The notes: a model not told the origin generated them from the sequence alone. A DNA stretch of 64,000 bases from Lactobacillus sp. CBA3606 (GCF_002970935.1 NZ_CP027194.1:1302001-1366000), one strand, 5' to 3'; positions 28,452 through 37,375 are shown, counted from the first letter of the stretch. Numbers and translations are program-made.

Positions 28452-28913
28452 TTAACCACGAACTTTCAATGTCGCTAATTGATCGCCTTGTGAGACGAGT
28501 CCGGTTTTTTCAACTTCCACATCATCCGCCGCTTGGTTACTTAAACCACAGCTAACAATCGCCGAGGCATCCGCAGCGTGAATGGCATTAACATCAAGCA
28601 TTGCTAACGACTCATTCACACTAAGTTGGTCGCCCACCGCAACGTGCCAATCGAAGAGTTGGTCATCTAAATCGGCCACTGGTTGACCTAATTGGACCAC
28701 GTATTCGCAGCCAAAGTCAGCTGACAAAGTAATGGACTGTTTCGTGAGTTGCGTAACAGTCCCCGCTAAGGGCGCATGAATCTCACCTTCCATGGGTTCA
28801 ATCGCAAACCCACTTTGAACCTTAGTTTCACCAGCTTGACGTAAATCAACATACATCCCATTCACGGGCGCTACTAATTTAATTTGGTGTTTTCGCTGAA
28901 ATAATTTCATCAT
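28452..28913 (-). CDS. EIIA(Glc)-like protein lacking both active-site histidines
   Basis: ATG 28913 follows GGAGGG and gives 153 residues. The fold follows EIIA of the glucose family: APVNGMYVDL, GFAIEPMEGEIHAPLAGTV, and a final AMLDVNAI that matches TFDLDKI. In functional EIIA two histidines sit in KHAIG and IHIG; here the residues are KQSIT (Gln59) and VQLG (Gln74). The intact domain of the PTS protein at 44312-46165 makes the comparison direct. Phosphotransfer is therefore unlikely. The protein could act as a regulator or pseudo-EIIA. The gene is alone, with no EIIB or EIIC nearby, and is about normal length. Confidence 0.82.
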   Translation of the reverse strand: MMKLFQRKHQIKLVAPVNGMYVDLRQAGETKVQSGFAIEPMEGEIHAPLAGTVTQLTKQSITLSADFGCEYVVQLGQPVADLDDQLFDWHVAVGDQLSVNESLAMLDVNAIHAADASAIVSCGLSNQAADDVEVEKTGLVSQGDQLATLKVRG

Positions 28914-29061
28914 AATAAAACCCTCCAATAAGTTAGTCCTAACTAGCCGGTGGCCACCAGCTGCTAGTTGGCCTGAACTGCTTTTTGATTCAACCCCACT
29001 ATAAGTTATCGAACGGGTTTCAAGTCAAGCACTTTCATTAACTTTTTTGGCGAGTCCGCTT

Positions 29062-29433
29062 TTAAGTAGCTTGTGACTCATCTTGAACCTGGTAACCATT
29101 CACGATTAACTGGTTTTTGAACCAAGTATCGAACATATAGCCATACCAAATACCGCCTAATAAATTAATGACGAGTTGGAGTCCGGTCGCAACTAACACT
29201 TCTGCCAGCATGTTGATTGTCATTAACGCCAAAAATGGGACCAGCGCTTTGACCAAGAAGAATTGCGTCCGATACCGCATGCTAAACAAGGCATAAAACC
29301 AAGTGAACAAAAACGCCCACCAGTTAAATGATCCCCGAACTTTTTTAGTGATGACCTGACCATCAACCGTCTTTACTAACGTTAAATCCTGTTTAACGCG
29401 CCCACTAAAATTAAACCAATCTGCAAAAGTCAT
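29062..29433 (-). CDS. DUF2628 family membrane protein
   Basis: ATG 29433, seven bases behind GGAGG, gives 123 residues. A soluble start is followed by SFNWWAFLFTWFYALFSMRY, typical of DUF2628, and two long membrane helices (about 70-110). The C-terminus is short and acidic. Function unknown; members are common small inner-membrane proteins. It is a single-gene unit. Confidence 0.75.
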   Translation of the reverse strand: MTFADWFNFSGRVKQDLTLVKTVDGQVITKKVRGSFNWWAFLFTWFYALFSMRYRTQFFLVKALVPFLALMTINMLAEVLVATGLQLVINLLGGIWYGYMFDTWFKNQLIVNGYQVQDESQAT

Positions 29434-29550
29434 CTGTTTGCCTCCGAATTTATAATTACCTGTCACAATATATTACTATCATAACAGAACTTATTTATGA
29501 ATTTGGTTTAGTCGTTCTGGCTAACGCTTAATCAACGGTTGCCGGTCAAC

Positions 29551-29585
29551 AAAAAAATCACCCTAACTGATTAAAGTTAAGGTGA
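29551..29585 (-). terminator. Terminator of the metNIQ-reductase operon
   Basis: TCACCCTAACT and AGTTAAGGTGA (29558-29585) form a stem with one mismatch and a six-base loop. On the minus strand it is followed by T7. It lies 16 bp behind the stop of the reductase at 29601. Confidence 0.88.
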
Positions 29586-29600
29586 CTGACTTGCTCATGC

Positions 29601-30371
29601 CTAGTGAAAACGCATGCCGCCGTCGACTAGCAATGATTGCCCTGTAATATAACCGGCAGCGGGCGACGCAAACCATGCGACCACTTCGGCAACATCGGCC
29701 GGCACCGCTTCACGACCGAGGGCAATTTCGGTTAAGACTGCTGCTTGTTGTTCTGGGACCGTCACATGCTTGATTGCTGCCGTTTTACGATCAATTGCAT
29801 CTCGCATCGGTGTCCGCACAACGCCTGGATTGTAAGCATTCACAGTAATTTTATCAACGGCTAACTCCTTAGCTGCCGCTTGGGTTAACCCACGAATACC
29901 GAACTTAGAGGCCGAATAGGCACTTTGGAGTGCGGAGGCTTCAACGCTTGCTAACGACGCAGCATTCACGATTCGACCACCGTGACCTTGTGTTTTGAAC
30001 TGTTCGGCAGCCGCTTGAATCCCCCAATAAGTTCCTTTCAAGTTAACATCAAATAATCGTTCAACTTGGGCCGGATCTGAATCAACGAAAGCGTCAATGA
30101 ACGCAACCCCCGCATTATTGACATAAACGGCCAACTCGCCCAAATCTCGAACTGCTTGCTGAACTAAGTCAAAGACTTCACTGCGCTGGGCCACGTCAAC
30201 TTGATAAAACTTTGCAGGATACCCAGTTGCCTGTAGTTTAGCCGCAACCTGCGCGCCCGTTTTGGGATTAATATCAGCGACCGCAATCGCATAACCATCT
30301 TGAGCAAGTCGTTGGGCAATCCCAGCACCAATCCCTTGTCCCGCACCGGTGATAATTGCTAATTTTGTCAT
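29601..30371 (-). CDS. Diacetyl/acetoin reductase (SDR, butanediol dehydrogenase type)
   Basis: A 256-residue classical SDR. The cofactor loop TGAGQGIG is at about 9-16, NNAG near 88, and the catalytic YSASK near 153. The overall sequence is that of diacetyl reductase/(S)-acetoin-forming or 2,3-butanediol dehydrogenases, which consume NADH. ATG 30371 follows TAGGAGG, whose TAG is also the metQ stop; the genes are only 12 bp apart. No terminator lies between, so the gene should be co-transcribed with the methionine transporter and respond to its T-box. Another small ketone is possible as substrate. Confidence 0.88.
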   Translation of the reverse strand: MTKLAIITGAGQGIGAGIAQRLAQDGYAIAVADINPKTGAQVAAKLQATGYPAKFYQVDVAQRSEVFDLVQQAVRDLGELAVYVNNAGVAFIDAFVDSDPAQVERLFDVNLKGTYWGIQAAAEQFKTQGHGGRIVNAASLASVEASALQSAYSASKFGIRGLTQAAAKELAVDKITVNAYNPGVVRTPMRDAIDRKTAAIKHVTVPEQQAAVLTEIALGREAVPADVAEVVAWFASPAAGYITGQSLLVDGGMRFH

Positions 30372-30383
30372 TGAAGTAACCTC

Positions 30384-31241
30384 CTATTTAAAGTATGATT
30401 CTGGTTTATTGACATCAATTTTAGTGCCGTAATAGGTCTGCTTAATGTACTTTTGAATATCAGCCCGTTGATATAATTTAATTAATTTTTGATAGCTCTT
30501 TTTATGCTTATTCTTTGCTGCTGTCGCCAAGATATTAATATTATCCTTCGTGCTTTGATCAACTTTTTCATGATAAATCGAATCCGTTAAGACGTGTAAA
30601 TGACCTTCTAATGCCACCGTATTTGAGATTAAGACTGCGTCCACTTGTTTAATAATCCGCGGGCCCGTGGTATCGTCAATTTGTTTGAATTTTAAGTGTT
30701 TAGGATTCGCCTTAATATCTTTAATCGTTCCTAGGATGCCAAAGTCCGATTTCAAGGTAATCAGCCCGGCCTTTTGTAATAATAATAAGCCCCGCGCAGC
30801 TTGCGATGGATTATTAGCAATCGCAATCGTCGCCCCAGCTGGAATCTGACTAACCCGTTGATACTTCTTCGAATAGATCCCCATTGGTTCTAAGTAAGTG
30901 GTCCCCAGCGTTGCTAACTTGGCCTTGGGATTTTGTTGATTATAAGTTAAATAATACGACCATGATTGGAACGCATTAACGTCCACGTCACCTTGAGCCG
31001 TGGCTTTATTCAGCTGAACACCATCCGTAATTTGTTTGACTTTAATCTTCAAACCAAGCTGTTTTGCATCCTTAGTTTTGGCAATATGCTGCCAAATATT
31101 ATAGTCGGACCCTTGCGACCCCACCACAATTGTATCGGTATGACTAGCTTGGGTGGTTTGATGGCTACTAATCTGATGAATTCCCCAGCCACCGCCAAGC
31201 ACGACAATAATGGCAATCAACCAACCGACTAATTTTTTCAT
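30384..31241 (-). CDS. metQ: Methionine ABC transporter substrate-binding protein (MetQ)
   Basis: A 285-residue NlpA/MetQ-type binding protein: VGSQGSDYNIWQHIA, VDVNAFQSWSYYLTYN, and PAGATIAIANNPSQAARGLLLL are the usual landmarks. It binds methionine outside the membrane for MetNI. The N-terminus has a hydrophobic segment (about 4-20) but no Cys anywhere, so the lipobox found in MetQ lipoproteins is missing. It must be held by an uncleaved helix or be released. Third gene of the operon, 15 bp behind metI. Confidence 0.92.
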   Translation of the reverse strand: MKKLVGWLIAIIVVLGGGWGIHQISSHQTTQASHTDTIVVGSQGSDYNIWQHIAKTKDAKQLGLKIKVKQITDGVQLNKATAQGDVDVNAFQSWSYYLTYNQQNPKAKLATLGTTYLEPMGIYSKKYQRVSQIPAGATIAIANNPSQAARGLLLLQKAGLITLKSDFGILGTIKDIKANPKHLKFKQIDDTTGPRIIKQVDAVLISNTVALEGHLHVLTDSIYHEKVDQSTKDNINILATAAKNKHKKSYQKLIKLYQRADIQKYIKQTYYGTKIDVNKPESYFK

Positions 31242-31256
31242 TTAATCCACCTCAAC

Positions 31257-31928
31257 TTAATTATGACTCACTTTTTTAGCTAACCAGTCGCCGAAGATCT
31301 GCACGGCAAATACCAGCACTAAAATAATAATCATGGCAACAAACGTAATATCATTTTCAAACCGTGCATAACCAATGCTGATGGCAATATCGCCTAAACC
31401 ACCAGCACCAATTGCGCCCGCCATTGTGGTGAGCCCAATCAAGCTAATCACAGTGACAATGGAAACCCGAATTATATCTGGTAACCCTTCTTTTAAATAA
31501 ACCCGAAAAATGATTTCAGTCGGGCTTGATCCCATTGATTGGGCGGCTTCGACGACGCCACTGTCCACATCTAACAACGCATTTTGAACCTGACGCGCAT
31601 AAAACGGAAAAATACCAAAAATCAGTGGTACGAGCGATGCGGTTGTGCCGACGGTGGTCCCAACCAAGTAATTGGTCAAAGGCGAAATAACCGCTAATAA
31701 AATAATAAATGGAATCGACCGTAGTAGGTTTGTCAATTTATCTAAAATCGCATACGTTGTTCGATCGGCTAAAATACCTCCCGGCTGCGTCACCACTAAT
31801 AAAACACCTAATAATAAGCCGAGGACCGCCGCGATAATCGCCGAGAAAAACGTCATGTATAATGTTTCTAACGTCGCTTGAATAAATTCACTTTTCATTT
31901 GTAAGACATTGGGAATTAAAGCTGCCAT
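31257..31928 (-). CDS. metI: Methionine ABC transporter permease (MetI)
   Basis: The 223-residue permease has five to six membrane helices. The EAA-type motif that contacts the ATPase is VEAAQSMGSSPTEIIFRVYLKEGLPDII. Length and motif fit MetI/MetP. The start codon overlaps the metN stop by one base (TAATG), showing tight coupling. Confidence 0.94.
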   Translation of the reverse strand: MAALIPNVLQMKSEFIQATLETLYMTFFSAIIAAVLGLLLGVLLVVTQPGGILADRTTYAILDKLTNLLRSIPFIILLAVISPLTNYLVGTTVGTTASLVPLIFGIFPFYARQVQNALLDVDSGVVEAAQSMGSSPTEIIFRVYLKEGLPDIIRVSIVTVISLIGLTTMAGAIGAGGLGDIAISIGYARFENDITFVAMIIILVLVFAVQIFGDWLAKKVSHN

Positions 31929-32998
31929 TAGGCCGTCGCCCCCTCAGTCACATTTTGTGCGGTTAAGAGTCGTGTCGTGACCCCGTCGCTAGTCCGCTTG
32001 GCAATTGCGGCATTAAACGCCACCAAATCACCAGTAATAATCGCAATCATATCTCCCACATTCTGACCATCAATTTGATCGATATTTGCAAACAATATAT
32101 TGACATCTAAATGCAATTCTTGTGAATATTGCGAAATAATCCCTTGCTTAGTCGCATTGCCGATAAAGTTAAAATACATTAACTCTTGATTGGCGGCTAG
32201 CTCACTCAGCTTAATCGTTTTGGTAATTCGTTCAATCGCCGCTTTAACATTAGTCGAAGTTTCCACAAAATCAACTGTTAACGCTGCTTGAGGCGCCGTA
32301 AAGACTGCCGCCACTCGGCCCCGTTCAACAATTTTCCCGGCATCCATGACCGCAACATGATGACAGATGTGCTTAATGACTTGCATTTCATGCGTAATCA
32401 ACACAATGGTTAGTCCTAAATCATGGTTTAGTTGTTGCAGTAATGAAAGAATCGACTTAGTCGTCTTCGGGTCTAACGCACTGGTCGCTTCATCCGAAAT
32501 CAGAACTTCGGGATCATTAGCTAAAGCCCGGGCAATCGCGACTCGTTGCTTTTGACCACCTGATAGCTTAGTCGGATAAGTCTGCGCATAATCTGCTAGT
32601 CCAACAAGCTTTAATAAGCGGAAGGCCTTCGCTTGCCGATCAGTTTTACTTAGCTTTTGACTGAGTAAGGGATATTCCACATTGCCTAACACCGTCCGCG
32701 CTTTCATTAGATTAAAATGCTGAAAAATCATTCCGACTTTCTTTCGGGCCGTTCTTAAAGCAACCGGTGATAATTGTTGCAGGTGCTGACCATTAACGAT
32801 TACCGTTCCCTTGGTCGGTTGCTGTAGCAAGTTAATCACCCGTACCAAGGTACTTTTACCGGCACCGGAATAGCCAATAATGCCATAAATATCACCCTTG
32901 TTAATCTGCAAATTAACGTCCTTGACGGCTGATAAAGGCTGCCCACCATTTTGAAACCTTACCGAAATATCTTTTAATTCAATAATTGCTGTTGCCAT
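31928..32998 (-). CDS. metN: Methionine ABC transporter ATP-binding protein (MetN)
   Basis: The 356-residue ATPase has Walker A GYSGAGKST, signature [15 protein letters not shown] and Walker B VLISDEATSALD in the first 240 residues. The C-terminal region (about 265-345) is the NIL domain, which binds methionine and inhibits transport when the cell has enough. It energises MetI for uptake of methionine and related compounds. First gene of the operon, directly behind a T-box leader. Confidence 0.95.
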   Translation of the reverse strand: MATAIIELKDISVRFQNGGQPLSAVKDVNLQINKGDIYGIIGYSGAGKSTLVRVINLLQQPTKGTVIVNGQHLQQLSPVALRTARKKVGMIFQHFNLMKARTVLGNVEYPLLSQKLSKTDRQAKAFRLLKLVGLADYAQTYPTKLSGGQKQRVAIARALANDPEVLISDEATSALDPKTTKSILSLLQQLNHDLGLTIVLITHEMQVIKHICHHVAVMDAGKIVERGRVAAVFTAPQAALTVDFVETSTNVKAAIERITKTIKLSELAANQELMYFNFIGNATKQGIISQYSQELHLDVNILFANIDQIDGQNVGDMIAIITGDLVAFNAAIAKRTSDGVTTRLLTAQNVTEGATA

Positions 32999-33031
32999 CT
33001 TACTCGCTCCCTCTAATCAGTCATCAATGCA

Positions 33032-33325
33032 CTCAAAAAGCGCCCTTTCATCCTAATCCATCACTAGATTAAGGACGAAAGCGCGCTTTCGGGTTACCAC
33101 CTTATTTTAAATAACCCTCACGAGTTATTACTCTTCAAGTACTGCCAATTAATGGTCTAAATACTCTAACTCGATAACGGGAGTTCCCGTTAATACTTAA
33201 CCCGCAGGCTCAGTATTAAAAACGTCATTTAAGACCATCTTCAACTGTCATTCAACGTTATCTTGCACCAAATGATAACTCTCTAATTGATGAACGACCA
33301 GTTTACTCATCTTATCGTTGCAATA
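33032..33325 (-). promoter_or_regulatory. T-box riboswitch leader of the metNIQ operon
   Basis: Read on the minus strand: a stem I with AGAGAG and a GGTG loop (about 33265-33282), an AGTA/GAA pair typical of the specifier loop, and an ATG at 33238-33236 that is the likely Met specifier codon. Next is the T-box AAGGTGGTAACC (about 33091-33104). The terminator begins at AAAGCGCGCTTTCGTCCTT and pairs with AGGATGAAAGGGCGCTTTT up to about 33035, with a T-run. Lactobacilli regulate methionine uptake through Met-tRNA T-boxes. Uncharged tRNA would favour antitermination and expression. The AUG specifier is inferred from position. Confidence 0.88.
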
Positions 33326-33484
33326 CTTTTCAGTTCGTTAAACTATCTGATATTTATTATTGCGCCTGGATTATTAGAAGTCAAGGGGAAATCTCATTTA
33401 TTTTTAATTATTCAGATTTAAGCGCCAGCCATCCTGGCTATGTTGAAACCAATTTACAACGCTTCATCTGATATTAGCTTGTTC
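33326..33484. other. Intergenic DNA between T-box leader and AKR gene
   Basis: AT-rich, with no convincing reading frame. It should hold the promoter of the T-box transcript (minus strand) in its first half. The second half, before the stop of the AKR gene at 33485, shows no clear terminator. Confidence 0.4.
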
Positions 33485-34501
33485 TCATTCAGCCGACCAA
33501 TCAATCGCTGGTTGGGCAGCTAAAATGCGATCAATCGTGGCTAATTCAGCCGTAGTAAAGTCCAATTGTTCAAGCGCAGCGACGTTATCAACAACTTGTG
33601 CCGGACGACTGGCACCGATTAAGACGCTGGCAATGGTTGGTTGCCGTAAATTCCATGCCAATGCCATTTGAGCTAGGCTTTGACTACGATGGGCCGCGAC
33701 ATGATTCAACTGCTTGATAGTCGCCATGGTCCGGCTGACTTGTGCCGGGTGTAAAAACGGAATGGTTGCTTTGTTTGCCCGTGAATCAGCAGGAATACCG
33801 TGTAAATACTTATCTGTTAGTAAGCCTTGGCATAATGAACTAAAGCTAACCGCCCCCTTGTGTTCCGCCGCTAACACTGGCAACAGATCCGTTTCAATAC
33901 CCCGATTCAACATGTTATACCGCGGTTGTTGAATAATAAAAGGGGTCCGCAATGATTTGAAAATAGTCGCCATTGCTTTAGTTTGGGCACCACTATAATT
34001 TGAAATCCCAATATACAATGCTTTCCCTGCCTTAACAAGTTGATCTAACGCCAATGCAGTTTCTTCAATTGGGGTCGCCGGATCGGCACGATGGCTGTAG
34101 AAAATATCGAAATAATCTAACCCCGTTCGCTGTAAACTTTGATCAGCACTCGCAATAATACTCTTACGGGACCCCCAATTGCCATATGGTCCCGGCCACA
34201 TCACATAACCAGCCTTACTGGCAATGACCAATTCATCTCGATAAGCATGCATGTCGTGCGCCATAATGCGACCAAAGTTTTCTTCGGCACTGCCCGGGAC
34301 CGGTCCATAGTTATTAGCTAAATCATAATAAGTAATTCCTGAATCAAAAGCCTGGTGAATAATCGCTTGCTGATTGGCATAGCTATCAACACTGCCAAAA
34401 TTGTTCCATAACCCCAACCCAATCGCTGATAACTTTAGCCCACTACTGCCAACCCGATTATAGGTCATCGTTTGATACCGTTGTGCTACTGCTTGATACA
34501 T
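33485..34501 (-). CDS. Aldo/keto reductase, YghZ type (AKR14)
   Basis: This 338-residue enzyme matches the AKR14/YghZ group, which reduces L-glyceraldehyde 3-phosphate and methylglyoxal. Landmarks are ITYYDLANNYGPVPGSAEENFG with Asp and Tyr, VIASKAGYVMWPGPYG with Lys, and DIFYSHRADPATPIEE with His. Subunits form ring-shaped octamers and bind NADPH. ATG 34501 has GAGGAGG. Monocistronic. Confidence 0.9.
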   Translation of the reverse strand: MYQAVAQRYQTMTYNRVGSSGLKLSAIGLGLWNNFGSVDSYANQQAIIHQAFDSGITYYDLANNYGPVPGSAEENFGRIMAHDMHAYRDELVIASKAGYVMWPGPYGNWGSRKSIIASADQSLQRTGLDYFDIFYSHRADPATPIEETALALDQLVKAGKALYIGISNYSGAQTKAMATIFKSLRTPFIIQQPRYNMLNRGIETDLLPVLAAEHKGAVSFSSLCQGLLTDKYLHGIPADSRANKATIPFLHPAQVSRTMATIKQLNHVAAHRSQSLAQMALAWNLRQPTIASVLIGASRPAQVVDNVAALEQLDFTTAELATIDRILAAQPAIDWSAE

Positions 34502-34706
34502 ATTTTCATCCTCCTCAGTTGAGCCATACGAGTTAATGATATCGCTTTCAAAAGTAAAAAGATATTTTTATTTTAGATTGGTTGCTTGGCAGTTAACTGA
34601 TTAATTTTAGTTGCAGCTATTATCACTTAGCAACATAGCCGCAACATTGCTTCGCTATACTAACGTTACAGGGTTATGACTATATTTCTAAAAAGGGATT
34701 TACATA

Positions 34707-34756
34707 ATTAAAAAATCGTCCATCAGTTAATCCTAACTGATAGACGATTTTTTAAT
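34707..34756 (-). terminator. Terminator of the surface-protein cluster
   Basis: ATTAAAAAATCGTC plus ATCAGTTA on the left pairs with TAACTGAT plus GACGATTTTTTAAT on the right, with a four-base loop and one bulge. It directly follows the DUF916 gene on the minus strand. Confidence 0.92.
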
Positions 34757-34757
34757 T

Positions 34758-35813
34758 TTATTCAGATTTATTTTGTTCCTTTAACTGGCGTTCGAGTTCC
34801 TTAATTTTACGTTGCTTACGATAAATATACCAGCCAATCAAGAGTAGTAGGATTAAAATTAGTAACCCAATTGCAATCCACAGCACCCAATTAGTTTTAT
34901 GTTCAATCACTGCTGTTTTATTCAACTTTTTAGCTTGATCACTCGTAATCGTAAAGTTTCGGTCAAACTGCCAATGTTGCTTCTTAGACGTCACTTTGAC
35001 TTTGGCCGTATATTTACCAGGTTTCAACGCCGTTTTACCCACTTTTAAAGGTAGTTCATAAATCGAACTAGGCGCCATTTGACCATGTTCATTAGTCTGC
35101 TTGTAAACAACTTTACTACCGCCACGTTGATAAATCTTGACGTTCGTCTTTAATTGATTCAAAAACGCCGCCGTGTGATTTTCCAAAGCCAACGTGATTT
35201 GATTATACCCGTTACTTTGACTTCCTTTAATTGCACCCAAAGTTAGACGGTTCTTCGTTAAGTCCTTTTTACCATGTAAAACGACCGCAATCGTATAAGA
35301 ATATTGATTTTTAATCGCCATAGCGCTTTTGGTCTGGGCCTTTTCTGTCTTTTTCAAAAAGGTTAATCCACCAACCACAACGCCATCATAAGTTTTTGCC
35401 GGCATTTTAACTTTGAAAGTCACAACCTTGGTTTCACCCTTTTTAAGCTTAACTTGTGTCATCTCAGTTGTAACTAATTTCTCAAAATCAGCTGGTAAAT
35501 CAATGCTTTTATCGGCAATAATCCTTTTATATTCCACCGCTGCATTTAAATTCGTCGTTGCCTTGGCAACTGCGGTATGCACCGTAATCGCCTTATCACT
35601 CGTATTTTTAACTTTAACCGCTAAGGTCGTTGTTTTTTTAGGGGCCAGTTGCAAGTCAAAATAAGATAATGACTTGTCAGCTTGCTCACTAGACGTCACT
35701 GGTGCGACCTCAAAACCGACCGTATTCGCCGAAATTTTAGTCACCGTTAGGACACCCATTAAAAAGACAATGACTGCCAAACTAATTTTATAGAAACGCT
35801 TCGTCAACACCAT
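34758..35813 (-). CDS. DUF916/DUF3324 cell-surface protein (WxL-interacting type)
   Basis: Up to 351 residues. A signal peptide is followed by DUF916 (about 35-155; SYFDLQLAPKKTTTLAVKVKNTSDKAI), DUF3324 (about 165-290), a C-terminal membrane helix (about 311-330) and a cytosolic basic tail. In lactobacilli and enterococci these proteins are encoded with WxL proteins and are thought to bridge them and the envelope (CscA type). It is the last gene of the unit LPxTG-WxL-DUF916, 63 bp behind the WxL gene. The ATG at 35813 is very close to GGAGG; TTG 35807 may be the true start. Confidence 0.9.
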   Translation of the reverse strand: MVLTKRFYKISLAVIVFLMGVLTVTKISANTVGFEVAPVTSSEQADKSLSYFDLQLAPKKTTTLAVKVKNTSDKAITVHTAVAKATTNLNAAVEYKRIIADKSIDLPADFEKLVTTEMTQVKLKKGETKVVTFKVKMPAKTYDGVVVGGLTFLKKTEKAQTKSAMAIKNQYSYTIAVVLHGKKDLTKNRLTLGAIKGSQSNGYNQITLALENHTAAFLNQLKTNVKIYQRGGSKVVYKQTNEHGQMAPSSIYELPLKVGKTALKPGKYTAKVKVTSKKQHWQFDRNFTITSDQAKKLNKTAVIEHKTNWVLWIAIGLLILILLLLIGWYIYRKQRKIKELERQLKEQNKSE

Positions 35814-35876
35814 TTCCTCCCTTTATGTTGGAAAATCGGCATTGCTAAAGGTGCCTACTATTCCATCCTGATCTTT

Positions 35877-36464
35877 CTAGCTGTTGCTAGGCGTATCACT
35901 CAATTGCCAAGTTAACGTTGTTGAATAAGCTTCGGCAACCCGTGCGGTTGAAGCAGGCACGGCTAAGGTTGATTTCGTTAAATCAGCAACTGAAGTCCCA
36001 TTACCTTTACCAGCTGCGGCTGTCATCAATGACGTCGTTGTCCCACCAGGAGTTAAAGCAACCTTTGCATTCACCGTAGCGTCAGCGTCAGTTGAAGAAT
36101 TAGTCGTGTCCAACGCCCCTACCAATGTAATTTCGGCACCAGTCAAGGTCTTATTAGTCATCTTGCTAATAAATTGAGTGTCTTGTGCAACTGACAAATC
36201 CCAACCAGCTGCCGTCCCACGTTGGTCTTGAACCGAAACTTGGGCACTAGTATTCGTATTAGTATATGGTGTGGCGTCATCTGCACCAATCTCATGACTC
36301 CCAAAATTTAAATTAGACGAAACACCATTATCAATCGTAATTGTGCCACCTGTAAAAGCAACATCCCCAGTTGAGCTTTGGGTATTATCTTCGGCATTAG
36401 CAGTCACTGCCATGCCGGCAAGTAATGAAATTGAAAGCATTAGTCCTAAAAGTGTTTTTTTCAT
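35877..36464 (-). CDS. WxL-domain surface protein (CscB/C type)
   Basis: A 195-residue secreted protein with a signal peptide (about 1-24). It is almost entirely a WxL domain: LNFGSHEIGADD, then the first motif GWDLSV and the last motif TLTWQLSDTP at the C-terminus. The distal WxL motif with YxxxLTWxLxxxP binds peptidoglycan. ATG 36464 overlaps the stop of the LPxTG gene (36461) by four bases. The partners in the same unit are the small LPxTG protein and the DUF916 protein. Confidence 0.92.
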   Translation of the reverse strand: MKKTLLGLMLSISLLAGMAVTANAEDNTQSSTGDVAFTGGTITIDNGVSSNLNFGSHEIGADDATPYTNTNTSAQVSVQDQRGTAAGWDLSVAQDTQFISKMTNKTLTGAEITLVGALDTTNSSTDADATVNAKVALTPGGTTTSLMTAAAGKGNGTSVADLTKSTLAVPASTARVAEAYSTTLTWQLSDTPSNS

Positions 36465-36859
36465 AAGTTGGTTCCCCTTTTTCTTTTTTTATAGATAGTT
36501 CCTAAACCTAGTAGCAATAACACACCTAAAATGATCAACCAAATTCCTAATTGCTCACCGGTTTGCGGTAACCAACCATGAATTCCAGTTGGTTGAGTGG
36601 CCGTTACCTTAGTTGTTTTTGTTTTTTTAGCTACTGTTGCTTGCTTGGTGATGGCTTTATTTGGGGTCTTAGTCGAGGCATCACCGTCATCTTCAACTTG
36701 AATTTTATCATCAGTAGTCGTCGAACTTGATCCCTTATTGGCCCCATAAAACTGGACAGTCGCTTGACTATCTGTAGTGTTAGCGGATACAGCTGGTTGC
36801 CAACTTAAAATCGCTAAAGTACTTATACTAAGCACGATTACCATTAATTTCCTCATCAT
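36461..36859 (-). CDS. Small LPxTG sortase-anchored protein (CscD type)
   Basis: The 132-residue protein has a signal peptide (about 1-26) and a sortase signal at the end: LPQTGEQ, a hydrophobic stretch and KKRKRG. The middle is Thr/Asp/Lys-rich, without a fold I recognise. In csc clusters of lactobacilli a small LPxTG protein accompanies the WxL and DUF916 proteins. It heads this three-gene unit. The ribosome site (GAGGG, 11 bases before the ATG) is modest. Confidence 0.88.
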   Translation of the reverse strand: MMRKLMVIVLSISTLAILSWQPAVSANTTDSQATVQFYGANKGSSSTTTDDKIQVEDDGDASTKTPNKAITKQATVAKKTKTTKVTATQPTGIHGWLPQTGEQLGIWLIILGVLLLLGLGTIYKKRKRGTNL

Positions 36860-37246
36860 CGGCGCTCAATCCCTCTACCCATTTTTCTTCTGAAGATATC
36901 AGCTTAGATGAAAGTGCTTTGATCAGACACCTCCAAGTTGTTTGTCACCGTCTTATATAATCAATATACCTAACCATATCACTATCATCAAACAAACACA
37001 CTTATTTTAATTAATTTTATTATCAATATCTAAAGCCATTCTTATATACGAATATAGCAGTACCAAGGCATTAAGATTAACCCTATTAATTTCACTAAAA
37101 TTCAAATAAGTAAATAATTATATTAGACAGATTTAATTATTGATAATTATTTTGGTAAAACCCCATTCAAGGGTGCTCGACTAACTATCCTGCCGTACAG
37201 CGCTAACTGATACTTTGACCTGCAACTCTTTTCCGGTACTCGCCCA
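36860..37246. other. AT-rich intergenic region upstream of the csc unit
   Basis: About 390 bases, strongly AT-rich between 36950 and 37140, with no reading frame that looks coding. It should carry the promoter of the LPxTG-WxL-DUF916 unit. No clear -35/-10 pair could be chosen by eye. Confidence 0.4.
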
Positions 37247-37375
37247 CTAATCAGTAACGTTAACTTGGGCCGATTGAGTCGCATTCATTTCAATCGTCGC
37301 ATCAGCAGGTCTATTAATTTCAATTAATTGTTGATTGCTATTTTGATAATACCGGGCGCTACTAAATATTGTCAC
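37247..37375 (-). pseudogene. Possible gene remnant, C-terminal tail only
   Basis: On the minus strand an open stretch encodes SSARYYQNSNQQLIEINRP followed by ADATIEMNATQSAQVNVTD and a stop. The composition looks protein-like and unlike the AT-rich flank, but there is no ribosome site or start. The segment resembles the end of an extracellular enzyme or binding protein. I cannot name the family. It follows no intact gene, so it would be a deletion remnant. Confidence 0.35.
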
